From a bacterium (lineage in GTDB: Bacteria > Electryoneota > RPQS01): a DNA stretch of 64,000 nt. Location of the stretch: contig JAHDVH010000002.1 in assembly GCA_023382385.1 (NCBI GenBank), forward strand, positions 262,219-326,218, read 5' to 3'. Positions 50,003 to 58,180 of this stretch are shown here, one piece after another; within the stretch, counting starts at the first letter, position 1; each line of letters opens with the position of its first letter. Made by a program: the position numbers and the translations under genes. Under the pieces are notes generated by a model, which was given only the letters and a program-made list of their open reading frames with translations, searched no databases and had not been told where the DNA came from.

Positions 50003-50216
50003 AGCACCAGCTAACCAACCAAAGCACCGAACCGGAGGAACCGGGCAGACTGGCCAACTGTGGCCCGCCCACGCTTCTGTGCTCTGATGACTCAGCAACC
50101 ACCTCTCGTCTTGAACCAACTTAAGTAACTCCGACCGCGGGGCGAACACAAGCCAGCGCAATACAGACGAATCCTTCACCCCATGGCGGGTGTCAACCCG
50201 CCGAGATCCTTCTCGC
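50003..50216 (+). ncRNA. Candidate untranslated RNA downstream of the orphan promoter
   Basis: About 210 bases after the orphan promoter, with no plausible ORF: the GGAGGA near 50035 has no start codon at a usable distance. Possible stems: CGGGC/GCCCG (about 50042-50067) and the perfect GGCGGGT/ACCCGCC (50185-50191 with 50196-50202), followed by the small stem GAGA/TCTC. There is no U-run, and the final stem could also be the 3' end of the convergent ABC permease transcript. No match to RNase P, tmRNA, SRP or 6S could be recognised by eye. Confidence 0.25.
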
Positions 50217-51551
50217 TTAGCCCAGCTCTGTCGCCAGTCTCCGCCTGAAGATCAGTACGGCAATCGCGGTCATCAGCGCACCCATCGCTAAACAAACTCC
50301 GCATTCCAGCGCAATGCCCGCCAGCCCCTGATCCCGCCAGAAAATATCGTTGAATCCCTGCATGGCCCAATACACCGGCGTCACCTGACTGAGCGTCCGG
50401 ATGAAATCCGGCAGCATGAAACTCGGAAACATCGCACCGCCGATCGCCGACATGCTGAGAATGATCACCACCTGAATCCCGCTTGCCTGTTCTTCGGTGC
50501 GCGACAGCGCCGAGATAATCAGTCCCACGCTGCTCATCACCACCGCGCACACGACAATCATCACGAGCATCGGCAGCAGGTGTTCCCAAATCTGGAGACT
50601 GAAAATCAGCCAGCCGTAAATCATCATCGCAAAAAGCTGCACGCTGCCCAGCGTGACAGCATACAGCAGCTTCGAGAGCAGGATTTCTCCTGCGGTCGCG
50701 CCCATCAGCAGCAGCCGCGTCGCCGTGCCGTAGTTCATCTCGCGCAGCAGCGACGCCGCAATCGCGCCAACTCCGAACAGCATGAACATCACGGCCGTTC
50801 CCGCGGTCGTATGCGACACAGACGGATTGACCACCTGCTGACCGACCACCTGCGTGCGCTGAATCTGATTCACTTTGTCAAACGCCGCACCCATGTTGAA
50901 GCCGCCGCTGTCCGCCGCCGAATCGCTTTCACCCAGCAGCATCTCTTCGGGCAGCATCTCCTGAAACGTTCTTCCGCTCTCCGGCAGCTGCACACCGAGA
51001 TTCTTCTCAATCGCCGCTGCAAGGTCCTGATTGAAACCGAACGTCGAAGTCGAATCGAACATCCCCGACATCATCGCCGACGGCATCAGCATCGGAAACG
51101 TCTCGAATGACGTCTTCTGCATCAACCCTAAGAGCACTCCCGCCGTCACCGGATCGCGGGGATCTTCCAGAATCTGCGCACGAATCTCGCCGTTCTTAAT
51201 CCCCTCAGTGAAACTCTCCGGAAGCACCAACGCGACCGAGTAACTGCCTTTCTGCACGAGCGACGCCGCGCGTGAGCTGTCAAGCTTCACCGTGTCTTTG
51301 CCTGCTTTCTCCAGCAGTTGAAGTTCATCGAGCGCGTTCAAGGCCTTGACAAATCTCTCTCCCGCCTTGCCCGAGTCTTGGTTGACCACGAGCACTCTCA
51401 ACTCACTAAGTCCGCCCTTCCCCTGCCCTCCGAACACAAACCCGAACACCAGAATCATCACCATCGGCACGACGAACGTCAACCCGATGGCCACCGGGTC
51501 TGTCAGGAAGATCGCGAGATCTTTGCGGGCCAGATGCCAGATACGTTTCAT
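50217..51551 (-). CDS. ABC-2 type exporter permease
   Basis: A 444-residue ABC-2 permease. One N-terminal transmembrane helix (IGLTFVVPMVMILVFGFVFG), a large extracytoplasmic domain of about 190 residues, and five C-terminal helices (TAVMFMLFGVGAIAASLLRE, LLPMLVMIVVCAVVMSSVGLII, GIQVVIILSMSAIGGAMFP, and so on). It starts with a 4-base overlap of the ATPase gene. It pairs with the ATPase at 51548; drug, lipid or polysaccharide export is possible. Substrate unknown. Confidence 0.9.
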   Translation of the reverse strand: MKRIWHLARKDLAIFLTDPVAIGLTFVVPMVMILVFGFVFGGQGKGGLSELRVLVVNQDSGKAGERFVKALNALDELQLLEKAGKDTVKLDSSRAASLVQKGSYSVALVLPESFTEGIKNGEIRAQILEDPRDPVTAGVLLGLMQKTSFETFPMLMPSAMMSGMFDSTSTFGFNQDLAAAIEKNLGVQLPESGRTFQEMLPEEMLLGESDSAADSGGFNMGAAFDKVNQIQRTQVVGQQVVNPSVSHTTAGTAVMFMLFGVGAIAASLLREMNYGTATRLLLMGATAGEILLSKLLYAVTLGSVQLFAMMIYGWLIFSLQIWEHLLPMLVMIVVCAVVMSSVGLIISALSRTEEQASGIQVVIILSMSAIGGAMFPSFMLPDFIRTLSQVTPVYWAMQGFNDIFWRDQGLAGIALECGVCLAMGALMTAIAVLIFRRRLATELG

Positions 51552-52459
51552 GCGTCGCGCAGCTCCCGTCCGGTGAGTTCGAGAAACAACATTTCCAGAT
51601 TCGGCGAAACCACTTCCACGCGCTGCGCCCCGCGAAACTCCGCAAGCTGCGCGAGTATCTCCGCCAATCCGTCATTGGATTGCGGAACATAATCCACTCG
51701 CAGACCGGAGCTTCGGCGCGACGCTCCGTGCAGGTCCGGCGCCTTCTCTTCCTCGCTCCGCAGCATGACCCGCACGAAACGCGGCGTCTTGACCAGCGTA
51801 ATCAACTCCTCAAGAGATCCAAGTCCCAGGACTTTTCCGTGGTCGAGAATCGCGATCGTTCTGCACAAGCGTTCGGCCTCTTCCATATAGTGCGTCGTAT
51901 ATAAAATCGTCACGCCGCTCTGATGAAGTGATTCGAGCAGCTCGAAGATACTCGCGCGCGACTGCGGATCGACTCCGACGGTTGGTTCGTCAAGCAGCAG
52001 CACACGCGGTTCGGCAAGTAACGCGACTCCCAGATTAAGCCTCCGCTTCATTCCGCCGGAAAACCCCTTGACCCGCGACTTTCTGCGATCCGAAAGCCCG
52101 ATCTGCTCCAGCACGTGCTCCACGCGTTGAGCAAGAGTCTTGCCAGACAGGCCGCGCAGTTTGCCGAACAGTTCGAGATTGCCCTGCGCCGTGAGCATGT
52201 CGTAGAGTGCGATATCCTGCGGAACCACTCCGAGCGCGAACGGAATTTGCCAACGCTCAAGTTTGCTGTCCAGAATGCGCAGCTCTCCGCCGTCCGGCTC
52301 GAGCAGCCCGCACAGCACTCGCATCAGCGTAGTCTTGCCCGCGCCGTTAGGGCCGAGCAGTCCAAAGAAATCGCCCTGCCTGATGCTTAGTGAAACATCC
52401 TGCAGGGCCTGCACATCTCCGAAACTCTTCGAGATATGTTTGACTTCAATTGCGTTCAT
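51548..52459 (-). CDS. ABC transporter ATP-binding protein
   Basis: A 303-residue ABC ATPase. Walker A GPNGAGKTTLMRVL, signature FSGGMKRRLNLGVALL, Walker B VLLLDEPTVGVDPQ, H-loop TTHYMEEAERL. It belongs to the DrrA/CcmA-like exporter group and is followed by its permease. A C-terminal extension of about 90 residues is typical of that group. It starts 3 bases after the HerA-like gene stop. Confidence 0.92.
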   Translation of the reverse strand: MNAIEVKHISKSFGDVQALQDVSLSIRQGDFFGLLGPNGAGKTTLMRVLCGLLEPDGGELRILDSKLERWQIPFALGVVPQDIALYDMLTAQGNLELFGKLRGLSGKTLAQRVEHVLEQIGLSDRRKSRVKGFSGGMKRRLNLGVALLAEPRVLLLDEPTVGVDPQSRASIFELLESLHQSGVTILYTTHYMEEAERLCRTIAILDHGKVLGLGSLEELITLVKTPRFVRVMLRSEEEKAPDLHGASRRSSGLRVDYVPQSNDGLAEILAQLAEFRGAQRVEVVSPNLEMLFLELTGRELRDA

Positions 52460-52462
52460 GTT

Positions 52463-53905
52463 TCACTTCTTTCCTCCGAACAGACCTCCCAGAATTCCCC
52501 GAATCAGTGAACGTCCCGCCTGCGACGCGGCGGCGCGCGCGGCGGATTTCACCATCGCGGTCATCACATCATCCGGCTTCCGGCCCGCAGCTTTGGGTTT
52601 GCGAATCTCTTCGGCCGGAGCTGCCGCAGCAGACTGCTCCGCCTTCTGCTTCAGCATTTCGTATGCCGACTCGCGGTCAATCGTCTTTTCATAGACTCCT
52701 GCGACAATCGACGACTGCATTGTGACAAGTCGCTCACGTTCATCGAGCGGCCCGATGCGCGAAAACGGCGGCATGATATAAACTCGTTCGGCGGGCGCGG
52801 GGGAACCCTTTTCATCCAGAAAACTGACAATCGCTTCACCGATACCGAGTTCAGGAATCGCCTGTTCGAGATTCAGCTCAGGATTCGCGCGAAACGTCTC
52901 AGCCGCCGCGCGCAATTTCTTCTGTTCGTTCGGTGTGAAGGCACGCAGCGCATGCTGCACGCGATTGCCAAGTTGAGTCAGAACCTTTTCCGGAACATCC
53001 ATCGGATGCTGCGTCACGAAAAACACGCCGACCCCCTTTGAGCGTATCAGCCGCACGACCTGTTCAACTTTGTCCAGCAAGGCGGCGGGCGCGTCGTCGA
53101 ACAGCAGATGCGCTTCGTCGAAGAAGAACACCAGCTTGGGCTTTTCGAGGTCCCCGACTTCCGGGAGCTGTTCGAAGAGTTCGGAGAGCATCCACAGCAG
53201 CAGCGTGGCGTAGACTTTGGGCGAGCGAATCAGCTGCTCGGCATGCAGGATGTTGATGATCCCGTGACCCGCGCTGTCAGTTTGCAGCAAATCGGAAAGC
53301 TCGAACGCCGGCTCACCGAAGAATTGGTCACCGCCCTGCTCTTCGAGCATCAGCAAGGCCCGTTGAATCGCGCCGACGCTGGCGGGCGTGACATTTCCAT
53401 ATTGTGTCGTAAGGTCTTTACGGATTTCTCCAACATGTGCGAGCATCGAGCGCAGGTCTTTCAAATCGAGCAGCAGCAATCCCGCGTCGTCGGCGTAGCT
53501 GAAGAGAATCTGCAACACACCGGCCTGAGTTTCGTTCAGCGCAAGCAATCGTGAGAGCAGCAGCGGTCCCATCTCGGAAATCGTCGTGCGCACGGGATGT
53601 CCCTGCTTGCCGAACACGTCCCAGAAGATGCAAGGATTCGCGGAGAACTCGTGAGATGGCACGCCAATCAGGTTCAGCCGTTGTTGGAATTTTTCCGAAG
53701 ATTTTCCGGCAGTTGCCACTCCCGAGAGGTCGCCTTTGACATCCGCGGCAAACACGGGAATGCCCGCGCGCGACATGCGTTCGGCCATGACCTGCAGGGT
53801 GACAGTCTTGCCAGTTCCGGTGGCTCCGGTCACCAGCCCGTGACGATTCAGCAGCTTGGGGAGTACTGAGAACTCTCGAGAGTCGCGAATAGCTATGGGA
53901 AGCAT
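52463..53905 (-). CDS. HerA-like ATPase (DUF853 family)
   Basis: A 480-residue ATPase. Walker [17 protein letters not shown] (residues 25-40), [14 protein letters not shown], Walker [17 protein letters not shown], a sensor-like [29 protein letters not shown] and a C-terminal Ala/Lys-rich tail ending FGGKK. DUF853/YjgR-type proteins resemble the HerA/FtsK DNA pumps; their role is unclear. Cytoplasmic. Its gene is closely followed (3 bases) by the ABC genes, so it may share their transcript. Confidence 0.88.
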   Translation of the reverse strand: MLPIAIRDSREFSVLPKLLNRHGLVTGATGTGKTVTLQVMAERMSRAGIPVFAADVKGDLSGVATAGKSSEKFQQRLNLIGVPSHEFSANPCIFWDVFGKQGHPVRTTISEMGPLLLSRLLALNETQAGVLQILFSYADDAGLLLLDLKDLRSMLAHVGEIRKDLTTQYGNVTPASVGAIQRALLMLEEQGGDQFFGEPAFELSDLLQTDSAGHGIINILHAEQLIRSPKVYATLLLWMLSELFEQLPEVGDLEKPKLVFFFDEAHLLFDDAPAALLDKVEQVVRLIRSKGVGVFFVTQHPMDVPEKVLTQLGNRVQHALRAFTPNEQKKLRAAAETFRANPELNLEQAIPELGIGEAIVSFLDEKGSPAPAERVYIMPPFSRIGPLDERERLVTMQSSIVAGVYEKTIDRESAYEMLKQKAEQSAAAAPAEEIRKPKAAGRKPDDVMTAMVKSAARAAASQAGRSLIRGILGGLFGGKK

Positions 53906-53948
53906 GAGAAGATGGATTGAGAAGTATTAAAGAGTTAATGAACGCGTC

Positions 53949-55028
53949 TCAGCTGTCAAAGTCATCGCCGGAACTGGGGCTGCCGGGAACCTTGGATTTC
54001 CACAACACACGTCCGGTCTGATCAACATAGCCCCAAAGTCCGCCCGGCCACGTAACGCGCGCGACACCGTCATGAAATTCCTCGGCGACATTGAACTCCA
54101 CATTCAACACGAGCTTGTTGCTCTTGTCAATATATCCCCAGCCATTGCCGATACGCACGGCGGCAAGACCTTCGCTGAAACTGAACGCCGCGACGTAGGT
54201 TGCAGGAATCACAATATTGCCTTCATAGTCCACATGTCCCCACTTGTCGCCCTGTTGCACGAGAATCAAGCCGTCCTGCGGAGTTTTTGCATGCAGGGTA
54301 TTGATTTGGAATTTGATTCGACCCTTTCTGTCAATCAGCGCATAGTCTACATCCGGCTGCGTGCCAACGCGCACCAGACTATGGCCGTCGACAAAAGCAT
54401 CTCCCCAAACAAATTGCGGTTTGAACACCCAGTTGCCCGTCGTATCAATGAAGCCCCACTTGTCACCGTCGGCGACGGCGGCAAGGCCTTCTGAGAACTC
54501 ATGCGCGTTGGTGAATTTGTGGGGGATAACGGTTTCGCCACGTTCATTGATAAACCCGAAGAGCTTGTTGGAGTCGGGCACGGCGGCCAAGCCTTCGCTG
54601 AACGATTGCGCGAGTTTGCTGTATTTCGGTTCGACAACCATTTTTCCGGTCTTGTCCACATAGCCGAACTTGCGGTCTACGCGAACGGCACCGAGTCCGT
54701 TGGCGAAGCGGCGCGCGCGCTCGTAGGCCGGCTCGATCACCACCGCTCCGCTGACATCCACGTAACCCCACTTGTCCCCGAGCTTGACTCGCGACATACC
54801 TTCAGTCATCTGGTCGGCAAAGTCGAATTTCGGCTCAACGGCCAAGTCGCCGTGTTCGTCGACAAAGCCCCAGCGATTATTCTCGAAAATCGGATAGAGT
54901 TTGTGGGCAATTGAAGCGGGCCTGTGCGGTGCTTGAACGGGGGCCGGAGCGGCGGGTTTGTCTTTCGCCTTGCAGCCCAAAACCAGCGCAGCGAGCAGGA
55001 AAATGGTCACGTATCTGTTCAAAATCAT
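53949..55028 (-). CDS. WG-repeat lipoprotein
   Basis: A 359-residue protein with a lipobox VLGC (Cys19) after a hydrophobic segment, an Ala/Pro linker, and about eight WG-repeats: NRWGFVDEHGDLAVEPKFDFA, DKWGYVDVSGAVVIEPAYERA, RKFGYVDKTGKMVVEPKYSKL, KLFGFINERGETVIPHKFTNA, DKWGFIDTTGNWVFKPQFVWG and so on. These beta-propeller-like repeats mediate protein binding in envelopes of many bacteria. ATG 55028 is preceded by TATA, with no strong ribosome site. Confidence 0.88.
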   Translation of the reverse strand: MILNRYVTIFLLAALVLGCKAKDKPAAPAPVQAPHRPASIAHKLYPIFENNRWGFVDEHGDLAVEPKFDFADQMTEGMSRVKLGDKWGYVDVSGAVVIEPAYERARRFANGLGAVRVDRKFGYVDKTGKMVVEPKYSKLAQSFSEGLAAVPDSNKLFGFINERGETVIPHKFTNAHEFSEGLAAVADGDKWGFIDTTGNWVFKPQFVWGDAFVDGHSLVRVGTQPDVDYALIDRKGRIKFQINTLHAKTPQDGLILVQQGDKWGHVDYEGNIVIPATYVAAFSFSEGLAAVRIGNGWGYIDKSNKLVLNVEFNVAEEFHDGVARVTWPGGLWGYVDQTGRVLWKSKVPGSPSSGDDFDS

Positions 55029-55352
55029 TATAGTTCCGAGTTACTTGGACGAATTTGGTTTTGTTCAATTTACAGAGAACACTCGCGGAATACAAGATTT
55101 GGAGTTACTTGTATTAAAATATGACAAAGAGAGGCATGTTTATAAGGAATTGGTAAAAGACGGAACTTTTGGGGAGGGTCAACAGCGTAAATTCTGTAAA
55201 ATGATAATTCACCGAATTTGAGCATCTGGCAGGGTTTTTCAAAAAATTTGTTGACATAGTTCCACGGGTAATGCAAGTGAGGATATATAATTCGTATATT
55301 TGATAGGCCTTGAAATGCAAGCAGTTAACCATCCAGAAAGTGCAGGTTGGCT
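55029..55352. other. AT-rich divergent intergenic region
   Basis: About 320 bases between the WG-repeat gene and the sorting-tail gene, presumably with promoters for both. Direct repeat GAGTTACTTG at 55038-55047 and 55102-55111. A consensus TTGACA (55251-55256) has no -10 at usual spacing (the nearest TATAAT is at 55286-55291, 29 bases off); TATATT at 55295-55300 has no clear -35. No ORF. Confidence 0.5.
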
Positions 55353-58040
55353 ATGAGAAGATTATGTATTGTTATTTGTTGTCTTGCGATTGCTGCAGGT
55401 TCCGTCTTTGCAGCCGAAGGGACTGTTGAGAGTATGGGCAAGAGGTCGGCCCAGCCGGCAGGAAAATTGGTCCCGAATGTATCGGTTGACCAGTATCCGA
55501 CCTTGTCTCAGCAGGACTTGGAGAGACTGATCTCCTCGCTGAAGGTCGAGGGAGAGATTCTTAAGAGTCACCCTGCGATTCAGGAATTCCAGAGACGTGC
55601 CGCATTAAATGGCACGCGCGAAGGCCGCCGTTCGTTGGATCAGGGCGCGGACTACTGTCCGGCGACCGTGATTCCGGGGCTGCCCTACGTCGATGCAGGG
55701 ACGACCGCCGGGATGGCGAGTGATTTTGGCTGCGATGGAAATATCGGGCCGGACGTGGTCTACTCATTTACGCCAGCGGCAAATATGACGGTCGAAATCA
55801 CTACCTGTAACTACTACGAGTATGACACTCGTCTGGAGCTTTATCAGGGTGATTGCTCAGGATTCTCGATTGCCTGTAACGACGATTATTGCGGTCTCGC
55901 ATCCAGAATCGTCGCGAACCTCACTGGTGGTCAAGAGTACACGATCATTGTAGACGCATACTGGGACGGTTTCGGCGGCTACGAACTGTATGTCGGCGAG
56001 GTCGCACCGATCGTGTTCGGCCGTTGCTGCTACAACAACAGTCTGTATTGCGTGGATGGTATTGAGCAGTTTGACTGTCAATACTGGTACGGCGGGGTCT
56101 GGACCGCGAACGAGACATGCAACAACCCGTGCCCGCCGCCGCCGCCGCCGCCCGGGGCATTGCGCGTGATAACGGTTCCGGTGCCGAGCGGTCTGGGTGT
56201 CTCGATTTCGGCAGATTGCCGCGGCGACCTTTACTACACGAACTATGGTGAAGGCGTGCTGCATCAGATGAATTCATTTGGTGTGCTGATCAGTTCAAAC
56301 CCGATCGTAGACGCTTCGGGCGCCCCGCGCTACATTGACGAAATGGGCTGGGACGAGAGCCGCCAGGTCTTCTGGGGTGGCGAGCTTGGCACGAATGCGA
56401 TCTGGACGGTGGACCGCAACGGCCTCGCAACGTATCAGTTCCCGGGCATGGGCGGCTATACGTTGACCGACGGTTTGGATTACGACGGCACGGACGGAAC
56501 GGTCTGGCATTCGACGGACGTCAGCGATTATATCACGCATTTCAGCGCGACCGGTTTGCTGCTCGGAACATTGACATTGTTGGACGAGAACGGCAATCCC
56601 GAAGGCGTGATTTCGGGTGTTGAAATGGGCGCGGGCGGCACGGTCTGGGCCGGAAACAGCCCGATCGACGACGTGCGCCGCTGTAACAAGTCGACGGGTG
56701 CCTTCATCAGCCGATTTGACGCCGGTCAAGTGCGTTGCGAAGGTATGGAGTGCGACGCGATTAACTTCGCTCCGCAGACGGTTCTATGGGTAAAGGACGC
56801 TTACAATAACACCGTGACCGCTTTCGAAATTGAAGCTGGAACGTGTGTGTGCGCGGAACTGCCGGACACCTGCCAGTTCCCGTATGAGGAAGTGGATCAC
56901 GGTGATCTCGCGGCCTGCAACTATCCGACGCTGGTGAACAATCCTGCTCACGGATTGTCGGGCATCGCGTGGCTCGGCCCGATGGTCGACGGCGAAGTTG
57001 CTCCCGAGATTCTGAATCAGGATCAGCTTCCGGAAGACGACGGCGTGTTCTTTGCGAATCTGCCGTGGACTCCCTGCGAATATGAAGACCTGCGCGTGGT
57101 GGTAACGGCTGGTCCGGAATATGCTCGTTATGCCGAGTGCGGCGGCCGTTTGTATTTGAATGCCTGGAAAGACGGCAATCTGGACGGCGATTTCTGCGAT
57201 GAAATCATCTGTCAGGATGTTCCGCCGATCGTCACGGCGAGCGAGTGGATTATTCAGGATGTGCTCGTGGTTCCGGGCGCATGGCCGTTCCGTGTGCTTG
57301 ATCCGGGCGTACTTGACCTCGGTGTGTACGACGGCGTGTTCCGCTTCCGTCTGACCTCGACTCCGGTCGGTCGCTTCGGCTTCGGCCAAGCAGTTGCCGG
57401 CGCTTGCTCAGAGCAGTGCGGTACGTTCGCGTTTGACTTCCTCGGCGAAGTGGAAGATTACATCATCGCTGACGGACAGTTGGATGTCGAGCTTTCGAGC
57501 TTCGACCTCGTGCCGGGCAACGGCAGCGTGACGGTGAACTGGAGCACGGCGAGCGAGACGGACAATCATCACTTCCTCGTGCTGCGTGACGACCAGATGA
57601 TGGCGCAGATTGCCTCACAGGGCAACTCGGCGGCTGGCTACAGCTACACGTGGACTGACGCGAACGTGACCAACGGCACGAGCTACAGCTACAGTCTGGT
57701 GGCGGTGGACGTGAACGGCGCTCAGGAAGTCCTCGCGACGGCCTCGGCGACACCGCGCAGCGACGCGGGTGTGGTGAGCGAATACGCGCTGCATCAGAAC
57801 TTCCCGAACCCGTTCAACCCGACAACGTCGATTCGCTTCGACCTGCTGGACGCGGGCTTCACGACGCTGAAGGTGTTCAACATTCAGGGTCAGGAAGTGG
57901 CGACGCTGATCAACGGCTTGCAGAGTGCGGGTTCGCATACGGTGAACTTCGACGCGACGGGTCTGCCGTCGGGTATGTATGTCTACCGTCTGAATGTGAA
58001 CGGCTACTCGGCACAGCAGAAGATGATGCTGCTGAAGTAA
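55353..58040 (+). CDS. Secreted protein with PPC domain, propeller-like middle and type IX-style sorting tail
   Basis: An 895-residue secreted protein with signal peptide MRRLCIVICCLAIAAGSVFA (ATG 55353). Domains: PPC-like (about residues 100-210, GPDVVYSFTPAANMTVEI, IACNDDYCGLAS), a Cys segment and a CCG-coded proline run (PPPPPPP), then an SMP-30/propeller-like region (ISADCRGDLYYTNYG, EMGWDESRQVFWGG, GLDYDGTDGTVWHS). A GEVEDY motif sits near residue 697, followed by an Ig/Fn3-like module (VTVNWSTASETDNHHFLVL). The sorting domain runs from residue 812 (FPNPFNPTTS, VFNIQGQEVATLI, GMYVYRL, MMLLK). Its last 300 residues resemble the 6604 gene. Function unknown; a surface-exposed or released protein. 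Confidence 0.88.
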   Translation: MRRLCIVICCLAIAAGSVFAAEGTVESMGKRSAQPAGKLVPNVSVDQYPTLSQQDLERLISSLKVEGEILKSHPAIQEFQRRAALNGTREGRRSLDQGADYCPATVIPGLPYVDAGTTAGMASDFGCDGNIGPDVVYSFTPAANMTVEITTCNYYEYDTRLELYQGDCSGFSIACNDDYCGLASRIVANLTGGQEYTIIVDAYWDGFGGYELYVGEVAPIVFGRCCYNNSLYCVDGIEQFDCQYWYGGVWTANETCNNPCPPPPPPPGALRVITVPVPSGLGVSISADCRGDLYYTNYGEGVLHQMNSFGVLISSNPIVDASGAPRYIDEMGWDESRQVFWGGELGTNAIWTVDRNGLATYQFPGMGGYTLTDGLDYDGTDGTVWHSTDVSDYITHFSATGLLLGTLTLLDENGNPEGVISGVEMGAGGTVWAGNSPIDDVRRCNKSTGAFISRFDAGQVRCEGMECDAINFAPQTVLWVKDAYNNTVTAFEIEAGTCVCAELPDTCQFPYEEVDHGDLAACNYPTLVNNPAHGLSGIAWLGPMVDGEVAPEILNQDQLPEDDGVFFANLPWTPCEYEDLRVVVTAGPEYARYAECGGRLYLNAWKDGNLDGDFCDEIICQDVPPIVTASEWIIQDVLVVPGAWPFRVLDPGVLDLGVYDGVFRFRLTSTPVGRFGFGQAVAGACSEQCGTFAFDFLGEVEDYIIADGQLDVELSSFDLVPGNGSVTVNWSTASETDNHHFLVLRDDQMMAQIASQGNSAAGYSYTWTDANVTNGTSYSYSLVAVDVNGAQEVLATASATPRSDAGVVSEYALHQNFPNPFNPTTSIRFDLLDAGFTTLKVFNIQGQEVATLINGLQSAGSHTVNFDATGLPSGMYVYRLNVNGYSAQQKMMLLK
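56133..56152 (+). repeat. (CCG)n trinucleotide tract coding a proline run
   Basis: Six to seven CCG units at about 56133-56152 inside the sorting-tail gene, coding a proline hinge between the PPC-like and propeller-like domains. Slippage would change the length by whole codons. Confidence 0.6.
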
Positions 58041-58072
58041 GCACATCTTTCTTCAGATAGTCTCTGACGATT

Positions 58073-58104
58073 CGGGGCGGTCCGCAAGGGCCGCCCCGTT
58101 TTGT
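58073..58104 (+). terminator. Intrinsic terminator after the 55353 gene
   Basis: Stem CGGGGCGGTCC/GGGCCGCCCCG with one T-G pair (58073-58083 with 58088-58098), GCAA loop, then TTTTGTT. Confidence 0.8.
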
Positions 58105-58122
58105 TCAACGCATCGTGACGTA

Positions 58123-58156
58123 AACAGGGCTTGCCGATTCGGCAAGCCCTGTTGTT
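58123..58156. terminator. Second, probably bidirectional terminator
   Basis: Near-perfect 15-bp palindrome AACAGGGCTTGCCGA/TCGGCAAGCCCTGTT (58123-58137 with 58139-58153). The plus tail is GTTTCC and the minus tail TTTACG. It separates the plus gene from the convergent ResB gene. Confidence 0.7.
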
Positions 58157-58180
58157 TCCGGGACCCAGCCTTAGAAAAGA

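Noticed and set aside
49960-50216. RNase P, tmRNA, 6S or SRP RNA downstream of the orphan promoter
   Set aside because: GGAGGAACCGGGCAGA resembles the RNase P P4 region only loosely, and the length (about 210 bases) and the rest of the sequence do not match any of them.
55251-55291. TTGACA promoter for the 55353 gene
   Set aside because: The nearest TATAAT is 29 bases downstream, too far for sigma70; spacing at 17 bases gives CAAGTG.
55295-55302. Bacteroidota-type -7 box TATATTTG
   Set aside because: No TTTG -33 element lies 19-21 bases upstream, and the other promoters in the window are of the TTGACA/TATATT type.
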